In this document: piece after piece, positions 34,862-46,174 of the stretch
Layout: every line of letters begins with the position of its first letter
How positions within the stretch are numbered: the stretch's first letter is position 1
Origin: Myxococcaceae bacterium
Lineage (GTDB): Bacteria > Myxococcota > Myxococcia > Myxococcales > Myxococcaceae
Reading direction: 5' to 3'
DNA length: 64,000 bases
Assembly (NCBI GenBank): GCA_016793095.1
Contig: JAEUJQ010000027.1
Location: forward strand, 62,001-126,000
Position numbers and translations under genes: made by a program
Notes under the pieces: model-generated
Told to the model about the DNA's origin: nothing
Seen by the model: the letters and a program-made list of their open reading frames with translations, nothing else
Database searches by the model: none

Positions 34862-36481
34862 GTGCAGTCCAGAGCGCTTCTCGTGGTGCTGGCCCTCTCG
34901 GCCGCCTGTGGCGTGAAGCCGCCCGCCGGCGCGGGAGCGGAGATCTGCGACAACAAGAAGGACGACAACGGCGACGGCAAGATCGACTGCGTCGATCCGA
35001 AGTGCTTCCAGCACGCCTCCTGCCTGGTTTCCCCTCGCGAAGACTGCACCAACGCAGTCGATGACGACGGGAACGGAAAGAGCGACTGCGCCGATCCGAC
35101 CTGCGAGGGCGAGTCGTGCGGCTCCGGCTGCCTCTGCCTCGGAGGCCAGCGCATGACCGGGACGGGAGGCGGGGTCGGAGGCGGCGCCGGTGGCGGGACG
35201 GCAGGCGGCTCGGTGACCGGCGGTGGCTCGGCGACCGGCGGTGGCTCGGTGACCGGCGGTGGCTCGGCGACCGGCGGTGGCTCGGCGACCGGCGGCGGCT
35301 CGGTGACCGGCGGCGGCTCGGTGACCGGCGGCGGCTCGGTGACCGGCGGCGGGTCGGCCACGCCGGAGACGAACTGCGCCAACAACATGGATGACGACGG
35401 CGACAACAGGACCGACTGCGACGACCCCGACTGCGTGGGCGTCACCTGCGGCATGGGCTGCGTCTGCGCGCTCAACCGCCGCGTCGAGTCGAGCTGCGCC
35501 GACAACCTCGACAACGACGGCGACGGACAGCGCGACTGCGCTGACTCCGACTGCGTGGGCGCCGGCACCGAGCTCTGCGACGACGGCATCGACAACACCT
35601 GCGATCGCGCCATCGACTGCGGCGACCCCCTCTGCACCGGCAACGGGGCCTGCGCGAACGTGCTCGACGGCCGGGCCTGCCTCTCGTCGAGCCAGTGCGC
35701 CTCTGGCCGCTGCCTCTCCGAGGCGCTCGACGGCATTCCCAACGGGACGTGCACCAACGCCACCGCGTGCAACGTCTCGGCGCAGACCGGCTGCAACGGC
35801 GGCCGTTGTGTGTCCGTCGGCGGCCAGGGCCAGTGCCTCGCGCCCTGCACCGGCACGGGCCTCGGCGCGACCGGCCGCTGCCGCGCGGGCTTTGCCTGCG
35901 TCGACGCCGACTCGAACCCGAACAACGACAACAACACCTGCCGGCCCCTGTGTTCCAGCGACTCGGAATGCAGCGGCAGCGGAGCCGGTTACGGGTGCAA
36001 CCCATGGAGCAAGCTCTGCCAGAGCCGGGACCGCGGCCTCGCGAAGTACGGCGCCGCGTGCACGCTGAACGCCCAGTGCGAGGGCGGGCTCTGTCTGCGG
36101 GGCGTCGAGTTCCCGAACGGCTCCTGCACCGGGTGGTGCCGCGCGGACAGCCGCAACTGCGGGCCCGACGGCTACTGCTACGTCGACGTCTCGTACGGGG
36201 ACAACCTGGGCACCTGCTACCAGTCGTGCATGGGCGCGGGCGGTACGCCGTCAACCTGTCGCGTCTCGGACAACTACAAGTGCTGGCCCATGTTCCAGGG
36301 TGGGCCTACCGCGTGCGTCTGCATCGCGCCGGGCGGGCCGTGTGTGATCGGAGGCGCCAGTGACTGCTGCACCGGCATCTGCCAGACCGGAACGTGTCGC
36401 TGCGTCCCCGCCTTCGGCACCTGCTCCGCTCACCGGGAGTGCTGCTCCGGTACGTGCTTCGCCGGTTCGTGTACCTTCTGA
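34862..36481 (+). CDS. Cys-rich lipoprotein with calcium-loop-like repeats and Gly/Ser linker
   Basis: 539 residues from a GTG start; the signal LLVVLALSAAC fits a lipobox. Repeats of the form EICDNKKDDNGDGKIDCVD, with DDDGNGKSDC and DNDGDGQRDC later, look like Cys-bracketed DxDxDG calcium loops, five or so in total. A linker of GGGSAT/GGGSVT (about residues 102-165) separates the first pair from the rest. The C-terminal ~250 residues have many Cys pairs (CASGRCLSEA; CQSRDRG; CTGICQTGTCRC). It is probably a calcium-stabilised, disulphide-rich surface protein. TAGCGT (34822-34827) upstream may be a -10. Confidence 0.78.
   Translation: MQSRALLVVLALSAACGVKPPAGAGAEICDNKKDDNGDGKIDCVDPKCFQHASCLVSPREDCTNAVDDDGNGKSDCADPTCEGESCGSGCLCLGGQRMTGTGGGVGGGAGGGTAGGSVTGGGSATGGGSVTGGGSATGGGSATGGGSVTGGGSVTGGGSVTGGGSATPETNCANNMDDDGDNRTDCDDPDCVGVTCGMGCVCALNRRVESSCADNLDNDGDGQRDCADSDCVGAGTELCDDGIDNTCDRAIDCGDPLCTGNGACANVLDGRACLSSSQCASGRCLSEALDGIPNGTCTNATACNVSAQTGCNGGRCVSVGGQGQCLAPCTGTGLGATGRCRAGFACVDADSNPNNDNNTCRPLCSSDSECSGSGAGYGCNPWSKLCQSRDRGLAKYGAACTLNAQCEGGLCLRGVEFPNGSCTGWCRADSRNCGPDGYCYVDVSYGDNLGTCYQSCMGAGGTPSTCRVSDNYKCWPMFQGGPTACVCIAPGGPCVIGGASDCCTGICQTGTCRCVPAFGTCSAHRECCSGTCFAGSCTF
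35163..35358 (+). repeat. 18-bp coding minisatellite (GGGSAT/GGGSVT linker)
   Basis: Tandem GGCGGTGGCTCGGCGACC-like units inside the calcium-loop lipoprotein gene. Some units use GTG (Val) instead of GCG (Ala). This 18-bp period differs from the 15-bp periods at 3384 and 20534. Confidence 0.85.
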
Positions 36482-36485
36482 CGCC

Positions 36486-37859
<1,374 letters not shown>

Positions 37860-37861
37860 GC

Positions 37862-38752
37862 TCACTCGCCGTGCTGGGGCCCGAGCTCGGCGGCGATCCG
37901 CTCGATGCGCGTGCGCAGCTCGTTGCGCTCGGGCATGCGGGGGTCGGCGTCGAGCAGCTCGGCGAGGTGCTCCACCACCGTCGACAGCAGCTCGAGGTCC
38001 TTCGACTTCTCGGCCTCGTCAAAGAGCGGCAGGAGCGCCTGCTTCGCCAGGGCGAGCTCCTCGAAGTCGAACAGCGCGTCCACGGCCGACAGCCGGTTCC
38101 AGATGTCGCGCGAGGGATCGGTGGCGATGGTGGAGACGACCTTCACCGCGCCAGCCTGGTCACCACGCTCGGCCTGCACGATGGCCTTCGCGACGTCCTT
38201 GCGCTGCACGAGGATCGTCTCCTCGATGGCGACGAACCGGTCGGCCAGCGCGTCGTGCTTCGCGCGCACCAGCGCCTCGGCCATCGCGTCGAAGGTCTTC
38301 ATGCCGTCCTGGCCGAAGGCCGAGAGCAGCTCGCTGACGAACCGGTCGTACCGGGGCTGCTCCTGGGGGATCTTTGGCAGGTACGCCTCGACCACCTTGA
38401 AGCGGGTCTCGAGCGTGCCCTCGTCGGGCTCGCCGTCGACGAGGCCCGCGAGGTCTTCGAGCAGGTGCAGCACCCCGAGCGCGATGTCGGTCGGCGTGAC
38501 CTGTCCTGGCAGCCAGCGCCGCCACAGCTCTTCCGACGCGGCCGCCGGGAAGACCGAGAACTGGCCCACCCCCTTCCAGTGCTCGTGCCAGGTCCTCGCG
38601 ATGGCGAACGGGTAGTTCTCGAGCGCCGCGGCCTTGAAGGCCGCCTCGGTCACCATGACGCCGTAGTGCGCCAGCGTGCCGAGGATCGCGTCGGTCGAGT
38701 ACGTGTCGATGCCCTTCTGCTGCCAGCCCTTGTCGACGCGCTCAGTGCCCAT
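37862..38752 (-). CDS. Unrecognised protein, tandem paralogue B
   Basis: 296 residues, no signal peptide. The N-terminus MGTERVDKGWQQKGIDTYS and later TLAHYGVMVTEAAFKA match the upstream paralogue (38742-39635) nearly position by position (TLNHYGAKVDEAGFKA). WKGVG and a W/F-rich motif around residue 65 are shared too. The second half is predominantly helical. Its start overlaps the paralogue's end by 11 bp, so it is downstream in the same operon. No family is recognised; a HEAT-like helical fold is possible. Function unknown. Confidence 0.75.
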   Translation of the reverse strand: MGTERVDKGWQQKGIDTYSTDAILGTLAHYGVMVTEAAFKAAALENYPFAIARTWHEHWKGVGQFSVFPAAASEELWRRWLPGQVTPTDIALGVLHLLEDLAGLVDGEPDEGTLETRFKVVEAYLPKIPQEQPRYDRFVSELLSAFGQDGMKTFDAMAEALVRAKHDALADRFVAIEETILVQRKDVAKAIVQAERGDQAGAVKVVSTIATDPSRDIWNRLSAVDALFDFEELALAKQALLPLFDEAEKSKDLELLSTVVEHLAELLDADPRMPERNELRTRIERIAAELGPQHGE

Positions 38753-39635
38753 GGTGACCGACCCTCCGGTGCGCCTCTTCGAAGCGTGAGATGACGCCCT
38801 CGACGAACGCGGGGTCGCCCTTGAGCGTCGGTGAGCCCTCGAGGTGCCGCGCGAGCAGGTGGATCACCGTGTCGGCGAGCGGCCAGCGGTCCTCCTTCGC
38901 CGCGTCGTCGAAGAGGGCGAGCCCGTGGGCCTTCAGCGCGTCGATGGCCTCGAGCTGCGAGAGCGCGTCGAGCGCCCAGTAGCGCGTGAAGATGGTCCGA
39001 TCGGGAGCACCCGCGGCCAGGGCGGTCAGCTTCGCGAGGCCGTCGTCGCGCGCGCCGGCCTGCGCCTCGAGCAGCGCCGTCACCACGCCCTTGCGGTCGA
39101 GGAAGAGAGACTCCTGCAGCGCGGCGGTGCGTTGGGCGAGCGCCGCGTGGCCGCGGGCCTGGAGCGCTGACGGCAGCTGCTCGAACGCGGTCGCGAAACG
39201 ATCGAGGAAGCTGACCAGCTCGCTGGTGAAGAGCGTACGGGTCTCACCGGCTGGAGGCAGGGAGCCGAGCAGCTTCTCGACGTCGTCGAGGGCGGGCTCG
39301 AGGGCGCCGGCCTTGCCGTCCATCAGCTCAGACGCGCGACCGAGCACGGTGACGATCTTCTCGGCGAGGTGGGCCGGCGTGACGCGCTCGGGGAAGAGCC
39401 GCCGCATCAGCTCGTCGGCGGCGGCGTAGGGGAACGGCGCGAACGGGCCCACGCCCTTCCACCCGAGCTTCCACTCGCCGGCGATCTGCAGCGGGTACTG
39501 CTTCTCGGCGAGCGCCTTGAAGCCCGCCTCGTCCACCTTCGCGCCGTAGTGGTTCAGCGTTCCGAGGATCGCGCCCGTCGAGTACCCGGACAGGCCCTTC
39601 GTCTTCCACTGCTTGTCGACACGCTCAGCGCCCAT
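38742..39635 (-). CDS. Unrecognised protein, tandem paralogue A
   Basis: 297 residues. It begins MGAERVDKQWKTKGLSGYSTG, the same opening as its neighbour, and keeps WKLGWKGVGPFAPFPYAAADEL. It lies 37 bp after the crotonase gene on the same strand. TACAGC is 6 bp before the ATG (39642-39647) as a possible leaderless -10. The C-terminal half is helical (FTRYWALDALSQLEAIDALK) and shares only its layout with paralogue B. I recognise no catalytic motif. The two genes look like an old tandem duplication that has diverged unevenly. Confidence 0.75.
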   Translation of the reverse strand: MGAERVDKQWKTKGLSGYSTGAILGTLNHYGAKVDEAGFKALAEKQYPLQIAGEWKLGWKGVGPFAPFPYAAADELMRRLFPERVTPAHLAEKIVTVLGRASELMDGKAGALEPALDDVEKLLGSLPPAGETRTLFTSELVSFLDRFATAFEQLPSALQARGHAALAQRTAALQESLFLDRKGVVTALLEAQAGARDDGLAKLTALAAGAPDRTIFTRYWALDALSQLEAIDALKAHGLALFDDAAKEDRWPLADTVIHLLARHLEGSPTLKGDPAFVEGVISRFEEAHRRVGHHGH

Positions 39636-39641
39636 GGCGCG

Positions 39642-39647
39642 GCTGTA
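39642..39647 (-). promoter_or_regulatory. Candidate -10 hexamer for paralogue A
   Basis: On the minus strand TACAGC ends 6 bp before the ATG at 39635, so the paralogue pair could have its own leaderless promoter distinct from the crotonase gene's. Confidence 0.28.
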
Positions 39648-39672
39648 CCGCACAACCGCCCTTTGGCCTTGC

Positions 39673-40431
39673 TCAAAACGCGCCGTGCCGTCCCGCGCCC
39701 TTCGCGAAGCGGGCGGCGCCCTCGACGCCCTCGGCGAGCAGCGCGCCGAGGCCACCCTCGAACTCGTTGGCGAGGGCGCGCGGCAGATCGTGCTCCCACT
39801 GCGTGAGCGCCGAGAGGCGATCGGCGCGCATGCACCGCTGCGGAAAGGAGGCCACCTGCCGGGCGAGCGCCTCGGCCTCCTCGCGTGCCTTCCCCTTCGG
39901 CACCACGCGGTTGGCGAGGCCGATGGCGAGCGCCTCGTTCGCGTCGACGGGGCGACCGGTGAGGATCAGATCGAGCGCGCGCGACTGGCCGATGAGGCGC
40001 GGCAGGCGCACGGTGCCGCCGTCGATGAGCGGCACGCCCCAGCGCCGGCAGAACACGCCGAAGACCGCGTCCTCCTCGACGACGCGCAGATCGCACCAGC
40101 ACGCGAGCTCGAGGCCTCCCGCGACCGCGTAGCCGCTGACGGCGGCGATGACGGGCTTCGAGAGCAACAGGCGTGACGGGCCCATCGGCCCGGCGCCAAA
40201 GGGATCGACCCGGTTCTGCCGCTCGGTGCCGACGGACTTGAGATCGGCGCCCGCGCAGAAGGTGCCGCCGTCGCCGAAGAGCACCGCCACCGAGGCGCTG
40301 TCGTCGGCCTCGAACGCCTGGAAGGCCTCGGTGAGGGCCTTGCCCGTCGTGCCGTCGACGGCGTTCCTGGCCTCGGGGCGGTGGAGGATGACGGTGGTGA
40401 CGACGCCGTTCTTCTCGATGCGCACGCTCAT
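39673..40431 (-). CDS. Enoyl-CoA hydratase/isomerase (crotonase) family protein
   Basis: 252 residues, starting at the ATG at 40431. It has FCAGADLK, the oxyanion-hole pattern, then AVSGYAVAGGLELACWCDLR and the trimerisation-region GVPLIDGGTVRLPRLIG. The FxxPE glutamate typical of true hydratases is replaced (FGVFCRRWG). It may therefore be an isomerase or another crotonase activity rather than a classical hydratase. The substrate is not predictable. Upstream of a pair of unrecognised genes; on the same strand as the ATPase/Toprim-like pair but 135 bp away from it. Confidence 0.88.
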   Translation of the reverse strand: MSVRIEKNGVVTTVILHRPEARNAVDGTTGKALTEAFQAFEADDSASVAVLFGDGGTFCAGADLKSVGTERQNRVDPFGAGPMGPSRLLLSKPVIAAVSGYAVAGGLELACWCDLRVVEEDAVFGVFCRRWGVPLIDGGTVRLPRLIGQSRALDLILTGRPVDANEALAIGLANRVVPKGKAREEAEALARQVASFPQRCMRADRLSALTQWEHDLPRALANEFEGGLGALLAEGVEGAARFAKGAGRHGAF

Positions 40432-40566
40432 GGAGCCCTCGCTACGCGATGCCGACTCGTCGCACTTCGGCACGACCATCGACCAGCGACGGAGGAGCCG
40501 ACGCAAGCGTGCTCCAACTCCCAGCAGCAGCGATGATCGTCGCCCGCTCGGCTCTTTCCAGCTGTC

Positions 40567-40995
40567 TCATGGAGTCGCTCCAACCGGAGTCCTGTTCACC
40601 CGAACGCTCTCGGCAGGCGTGCCGAGCTCAGCGAGGTGGAGCACCCACGTCTCGATGCACCAGGTCGGAACGCAGACCGCGACGGGCTCAGCGGCCTGCC
40701 GGGCCTCCATTGAGTGTGCGGCCAGGCGCGCATCCAGCTCGGTCTTCCGCTGCGTCACCCCCACCGCATCGCCATCGATGTGCACGAGGAGCCCGAGGTT
40801 GGCCTGAAACGCCTTCGCACGACGCTGCCGAACGAGCGCCGGGTAGCGACTCAGCACCCAGTCTGCAGCGCTCCCCTGCCCGTCGGGCGCTACCTCGACC
40901 CCCACGACCCGAACACCGGCCTGTTCACACAGCCGCCGGAAAAACCGCTCGGCCCGCCGGTCTTCGCAGAGCAGGCGCACACGAGACTGGCTCAT
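40567..40995 (-). CDS. Small Toprim-like protein, partner of the AAA ATPase (possible defence nuclease)
   Basis: 142 residues. The fold reads as a short Toprim domain: a conserved Glu in LLCEDRRAERFF (E11), the D-x-D motif in HIDGD (D74, D76) and a later IETW (E115), as in DUF4276-type Toprim proteins. The first motif after VRLL and the WxIETW end are characteristic. It is shorter than most DUF4276 members (~200). The start overlaps the ATPase stop by 4 bp (ATGA), so the two are translationally coupled. Toprim plus ATPase pairs include OLD-family, Gabija-like and PARIS-type phage-defence systems. Nuclease activity is inferred, not seen. Confidence 0.65.
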   Translation of the reverse strand: MSQSRVRLLCEDRRAERFFRRLCEQAGVRVVGVEVAPDGQGSAADWVLSRYPALVRQRRAKAFQANLGLLVHIDGDAVGVTQRKTELDARLAAHSMEARQAAEPVAVCVPTWCIETWVLHLAELGTPAESVRVNRTPVGATP

Positions 40996-42119
40996 GGTTC
41001 GAGTCCAGTCCCGGACCTGGACTCGGCCACGAACTTGAACGCGTCATACGCCGTGACCCCGCTCGCCAGGTCGGGGAGGAGGGGGGCGATGCGTATGTGA
41101 CCAGCGTCCTTGTCTCGCCACATCCTCCATGTACCGTCCGCGGCGAGGTAGTTGATGGTCTCAGGATGGTGCGACACGACGAGGAGCTGCTGGTTCTTCT
41201 CTGCCGCAGCGTCGCCGACAGCCTGGAGCCAGGGCTGGATTCCCTGAGGGGCAACGTAGTTTTCCGCCTCATCGAGCACGATCAGCGAGGCCCGCGGAAG
41301 CCCCAACCGCAGCAGCCCGTACAACGCAATCAGCAACCGCTGACCATCCGAGAGTTTCGCCCACCCGAGTTCGTGTGTCCGTTGTCCGAACGAGAAGCGC
41401 GCGCGAAGGTCCTTCACCTCTGGAGAAATGGGTTCAAGGCGCAGCGTCGAGAAACCGGCGAGAACCGCCTGCAGGTCCCTTCGGAGCGCATCGGTCGCGT
41501 CGGGGTCCTCGCCCATCCGCGAGCGATACCAGCTGGCGAAGTTGGACAGGTCTCGTTCGAGCCAGGGGTTCTCCGCCACCGCTGCGCCACCAAGGCGGCG
41601 CGGGTCCGGCTTCACCGCCCAGATCGACCCGATCGCCTCCCGAAACGCGATGATTCGCTTGTTGTCTGCGCGCTGCTCCAGCGCCGAGATGAACGACCGC
41701 CTTCGATCGAAGGGAATCGTCGTTCTTGCGACCGCGCTCGGGGGATCGTCACCGAAGAGCTCGACCTTCCCGCCGTCCGCCCGGTAGAGCACGGCTCCGT
41801 TCGCCTTCAGCTCCTCGCGCACTGCGGTTCGCCCTGTCTCGAGCCGAATGTCGAGGCGGTAGTGGAAGGCGTCCGAAGCGACGATGGCCTCGAGTTCGAA
41901 CGACTGGAGTTCATCCTGCAGCCATTCGGTGCGCGCAGAAGTCGATGGAGTCTCGTCTACAGTTCTCCCGTGCACGAGCAGGTCCTGAAGAAGCCAGAGC
42001 ACCTCCACGAAAGCGCTCTTCCCGGCTCCGTTCTCGCCGACCAACACGCTTGCTCGCGGTGGGACCCACTCGAAGTTCACGAATGAGCGGAAGTTGTGTG
42101 CGTACAAGCGCTTCAGCAT
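40992..42119 (-). CDS. AAA/ABC-type ATPase of a two-gene module (possible phage defence)
   Basis: 375 residues from the ATG at 42119, preceded by GGAGGAACC, a good ribosome site; a further ATG at 42158 would only add an untypical N-terminus. The order is that of SMC/ABC-like solitary ATPases: Walker A GENGAGKS (28-35), an ABC-signature-like LSDGQ (256-260), Walker B LIVLDEAE (279-286) and an H-loop histidine in VVSHH (316). This resembles the COG4637/AAA_21 predicted ATPases found with small Toprim proteins. By eye the gene looks slightly less GC-rich than its surroundings. Function beyond ATPase is inference. Confidence 0.78.
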   Translation of the reverse strand: MLKRLYAHNFRSFVNFEWVPPRASVLVGENGAGKSAFVEVLWLLQDLLVHGRTVDETPSTSARTEWLQDELQSFELEAIVASDAFHYRLDIRLETGRTAVREELKANGAVLYRADGGKVELFGDDPPSAVARTTIPFDRRRSFISALEQRADNKRIIAFREAIGSIWAVKPDPRRLGGAAVAENPWLERDLSNFASWYRSRMGEDPDATDALRRDLQAVLAGFSTLRLEPISPEVKDLRARFSFGQRTHELGWAKLSDGQRLLIALYGLLRLGLPRASLIVLDEAENYVAPQGIQPWLQAVGDAAAEKNQQLLVVSHHPETINYLAADGTWRMWRDKDAGHIRIAPLLPDLASGVTAYDAFKFVAESRSGTGLEP

Positions 42120-42204
42120 GGTTCCTCCGGCGAGACGCGTGAACGTAGCAGGCTTCATGGCCTCGGGCTGAGCACGTGGTCGTCGACTTGCGCAGCAGCC
42201 CCGA

Positions 42205-42210
42205 TAGAAC
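42205..42210 (+). promoter_or_regulatory. Candidate -10 hexamer of a leaderless promoter
   Basis: TAGAAC ends 7 bp before the ATG at 42218 of the phosphotransferase gene. GTCGAC (42182-42187), 17 bp upstream, is a weak -35-like match. Confidence 0.32.
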
Positions 42211-42217
42211 GCGCCGC

Positions 42218-43201
42218 ATGGACGAGCGCATTCGCAGCGCCCTCGCAGCCCACGGCGCGACGCTGACGTCGGTGAAGCCGCTGCACGGCGGCGCCTGCCA
42301 GGAGAACTTCAAGATCGAGCTCACCCTCGACGGAAAGCCCCTCACGCTCGCGCTGCGAAGTGACGCGAAGACGTCGCTGCCGGGCAGCCTTCGCCGACGC
42401 GCCGAGTACGCGGTGATCGGCGCCGCGGTGCAGGCCGGCGTGCAGACGCCCACCGCCCGGTGGTTGTCCCCTGGCCTGCTGCGCGAGGGCGCCGACGCGT
42501 ACTTCCTCGACTGGGCGAGCGGCGAGGCCATCGGTCGTCGGGTGGTGCGCAACCCCGAGCTCGCCGAGGCCCGAGCGAAGCTGCCAGGCCAGCTCGCGGT
42601 CACCCTCGCCCGGCTCCACAGCATCACCCCGGCGACGGCGGCGCTGCCGCTCGAGGTGCCGAAGACGTCTCCTGCGCAGAGCGCCCTCGACTCGCTCAAC
42701 GTGATGATGGACTCGATGCCCGTCGTCTACCCAGCGGTCGAGTTCGGGTTGCAGTGGCTCGCCGCGCGCATCCCTGTCGAGCGTGAGGTGGTGCTGCTGC
42801 ATGGCGACTTCCGCACGGGGAACTTCATGGTGACCCCCGAGGGCCTGTCGGCGGTGCTCGACTGGGAGTTCGCCCGCTGGGGCTCGCCGTACGAGGACCT
42901 GTCGTGGGTCTCCGTGCGCGACTGGCGCTTCAACCGCCTCGAGCTGCCCGTGGGCGGCTTCGCGAAGCGCGCGCCCTTCTACGAGGCCTACGAGCGCGCG
43001 AGCGGCCGCCGCGTCGACCTCGACGCCGTGCTGTGGTGGGAGATCGTCGGCAACCTGCGCTGGGCGCTCGGCAGCGTGCACCAGGGCGAGCGCTATCTGT
43101 CCGGCGAACAGACCGACCTCGAGCTGATCGCCATCGCCCGGCGGAACGTCGAGATGGAGTTCGAGGCGCTGAGGCTCATTCGTCGCGGGAGGCTCGACTG
43201 A
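42218..43201 (+). CDS. Aminoglycoside-phosphotransferase-fold protein of an ACAD10-like operon
   Basis: 327 residues from the ATG at 42218; a GTG at 42176 is in frame but would sit upstream of the -10-like TAGAAC. The APH/choline-kinase fold is clear: HGDFRTGNFM (catalytic H-x-D-x-x-x-x-N) and VLDWEFARWGSPYEDLSW (metal-binding DWE). The adjacent DUF6285 and acyl-CoA dehydrogenase genes follow after 1 bp each. This trio is common in proteobacteria and resembles the domain arrangement of ACAD10/11, which phosphorylate and process 4-hydroxy-acyl-CoAs. The role is thus probably catabolism of hydroxylated fatty acids. Confidence 0.85.
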   Translation: MDERIRSALAAHGATLTSVKPLHGGACQENFKIELTLDGKPLTLALRSDAKTSLPGSLRRRAEYAVIGAAVQAGVQTPTARWLSPGLLREGADAYFLDWASGEAIGRRVVRNPELAEARAKLPGQLAVTLARLHSITPATAALPLEVPKTSPAQSALDSLNVMMDSMPVVYPAVEFGLQWLAARIPVEREVVLLHGDFRTGNFMVTPEGLSAVLDWEFARWGSPYEDLSWVSVRDWRFNRLELPVGGFAKRAPFYEAYERASGRRVDLDAVLWWEIVGNLRWALGSVHQGERYLSGEQTDLELIAIARRNVEMEFEALRLIRRGRLD

Positions 43202-43202
43202 C

Positions 43203-43619
43203 ATGCAGAACCGACCCGATCACCCCACCCTGCTCGACGCCGTCGCCCAGTTCCTGCTCGGCGAGGTGAGCCCGAAGCTCGAGGCCGACAAGGCGCTGCA
43301 GTTCCGCGTGCTGATCGCCGCCAACCTCGCCACCGTCGTCGCCGCCGAGCTGCGCACCGAGACCGCGCGCTTCGAGGCCGAGGCGTCGCGCCTGAAGCGG
43401 CTGCTGCCCGCCGAAGCGTCGGCCCTGCGACTCGACACGCCCGACCGGGCGGCCCGCCTCGAGGCGCTCGAGCAGCTCAACCGGGCGCTGACGACGAAGC
43501 TCCGGGCGCGCTCGCTCTCGCCCGAACAGCTCGCCGAGGTGCAGGAGGCGCTCTTCGCCACCGCGAAGGAGACGCTCGAGGTCACCAACCCGCGGTTCGA
43601 TCTCTCCCACGAGGCCTGA
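43203..43619 (+). CDS. DUF6285-family protein
   Basis: 138 residues, mostly helical, with RPDHPTLLDAVAQFLLGEV and KALQFRVLIAANLATVVAAEL, the opening typical of DUF6285 proteins encoded between APH-like and acyl-CoA dehydrogenase genes. It starts 1 bp after the phosphotransferase and ends 1 bp before the dehydrogenase. It has no enzymatic motif and probably serves as a small partner of one of them. Confidence 0.8.
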   Translation: MQNRPDHPTLLDAVAQFLLGEVSPKLEADKALQFRVLIAANLATVVAAELRTETARFEAEASRLKRLLPAEASALRLDTPDRAARLEALEQLNRALTTKLRARSLSPEQLAEVQEALFATAKETLEVTNPRFDLSHEA

Positions 43620-43620
43620 C

Positions 43621-44814
43621 ATGGACTTCCTGCTCAACGAGACGCTGTCGGCGACCCGCCAGCGCGTTCGCGAGTTCGTCGACGCGCACATCATCCCCGC
43701 CGAGAATCAGGTGTTCGCCGAGGATCGCGCCGGCAAGCGCGACACGCTGAAGGCGCTGCAGGCGAGGGCGCGCGCCGAGGGCCTGTGGGTCCCGCACCTG
43801 CCGCCGTCGCTCGGGGGGCTCGGGCTGGGCCCCATGGGCATGTGCGCGCTGTTCCGCGAGATGGGCCGCAGCCCGGTCGGCGCCAAGGTGTTCAACTGCG
43901 ACGCGCCCGATCAGGGGAACATGGACCTGCTCCTGATGGCGGCGAAGCAGGCCCACCAGGATCGGTACCTCGCGCCGCTGGTGCGCGCCGAGATCACCAG
44001 CGCCTTCTGCATGACGGAGCCCGCGCCCGGCGCCGGGGCGGACCCCACTAACCTGCGCACCGCAGCGAAGCCCGTGACCGGCGGCTGGGAGATCACCGGC
44101 CGCAAGTGGTACTCGACCGGGGCCCGCAACGCGTCGTTCCTCGTCGTGATGGCGCGCACGAGCGACGATCCAAAGACGGGCGCGACGATGTTCCTCGTCG
44201 ATCGCCACGCGAAGGGCGTCACCTACGTGCGTGACATCCCCACGTTCGGCGACTCGCCGCTCGATCATGTCGAGGGCGAGCTCACCTTCGACGCGGTGAA
44301 GGTGACGCCCGACGACGTGCTCGGCCAGCTCGGCGAGGGCTTCAAGCTCGCTCAGGTGCGGCTGGTGCCGGCGCGGCTGACCCACTGCATGCGCTGGTTG
44401 GGCCTCGCCGAGCGCACGCTCGAGCTGTGCCGCCCGTACATCACCGAGCGTCAGAGCTTCGGACGCGAGCTCGCGCGCCACCAGCTCGTGCAGCAGATGA
44501 TCGCCCGCAACGTGAGCGCCATGCACGCGGGCAACCTGATGACGCTGCACGCGGCGTGGATGCTCGAGCAGGGCAAGCACAAGGAAGCGAAGCCCTACTC
44601 GTCGATGGCGAAGAACCACGTCGCGAAGCTGCTGTGCGACGTGCTCGACGACGCCATGCAGATGCACGGCGGGCTCGGCTACTCTGATGACGTGCCCTTC
44701 GGCCGCTGGTACCGCGCCGCGCGCGCAGCCCGCTTCGCCGACGGCCCGGACGAGGTCCACACGATCACCGTGGCGCGAGACTGGCTGCTGGGGCGCCTCG
44801 AAGTGCTGGTGTGA
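43621..44814 (+). CDS. Acyl-CoA dehydrogenase (ACAD10/11-like)
   Basis: 397 residues, full length. It contains the FAD/substrate-binding ITSAFCMTEP, the WYSTGA motif and the C-terminal QMHGGLGYSDDVPFGRWYR, with RQSFGRELARHQLVQ in the helical domain. These fit the ACAD10/11 branch that acts on 4-hydroxyacyl-CoA derivatives after phosphorylation, which matches the adjacent phosphotransferase. A flavoprotein in the cytoplasm. The kinase gene after it starts 7 bp downstream but is not functionally linked in any obvious way. Confidence 0.92.
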   Translation: MDFLLNETLSATRQRVREFVDAHIIPAENQVFAEDRAGKRDTLKALQARARAEGLWVPHLPPSLGGLGLGPMGMCALFREMGRSPVGAKVFNCDAPDQGNMDLLLMAAKQAHQDRYLAPLVRAEITSAFCMTEPAPGAGADPTNLRTAAKPVTGGWEITGRKWYSTGARNASFLVVMARTSDDPKTGATMFLVDRHAKGVTYVRDIPTFGDSPLDHVEGELTFDAVKVTPDDVLGQLGEGFKLAQVRLVPARLTHCMRWLGLAERTLELCRPYITERQSFGRELARHQLVQQMIARNVSAMHAGNLMTLHAAWMLEQGKHKEAKPYSSMAKNHVAKLLCDVLDDAMQMHGGLGYSDDVPFGRWYRAARAARFADGPDEVHTITVARDWLLGRLEVLV

Positions 44815-44821
44815 GGGCTCC

Positions 44822-46171
<1,350 letters not shown>

Positions 46172-46174
46172 GGG

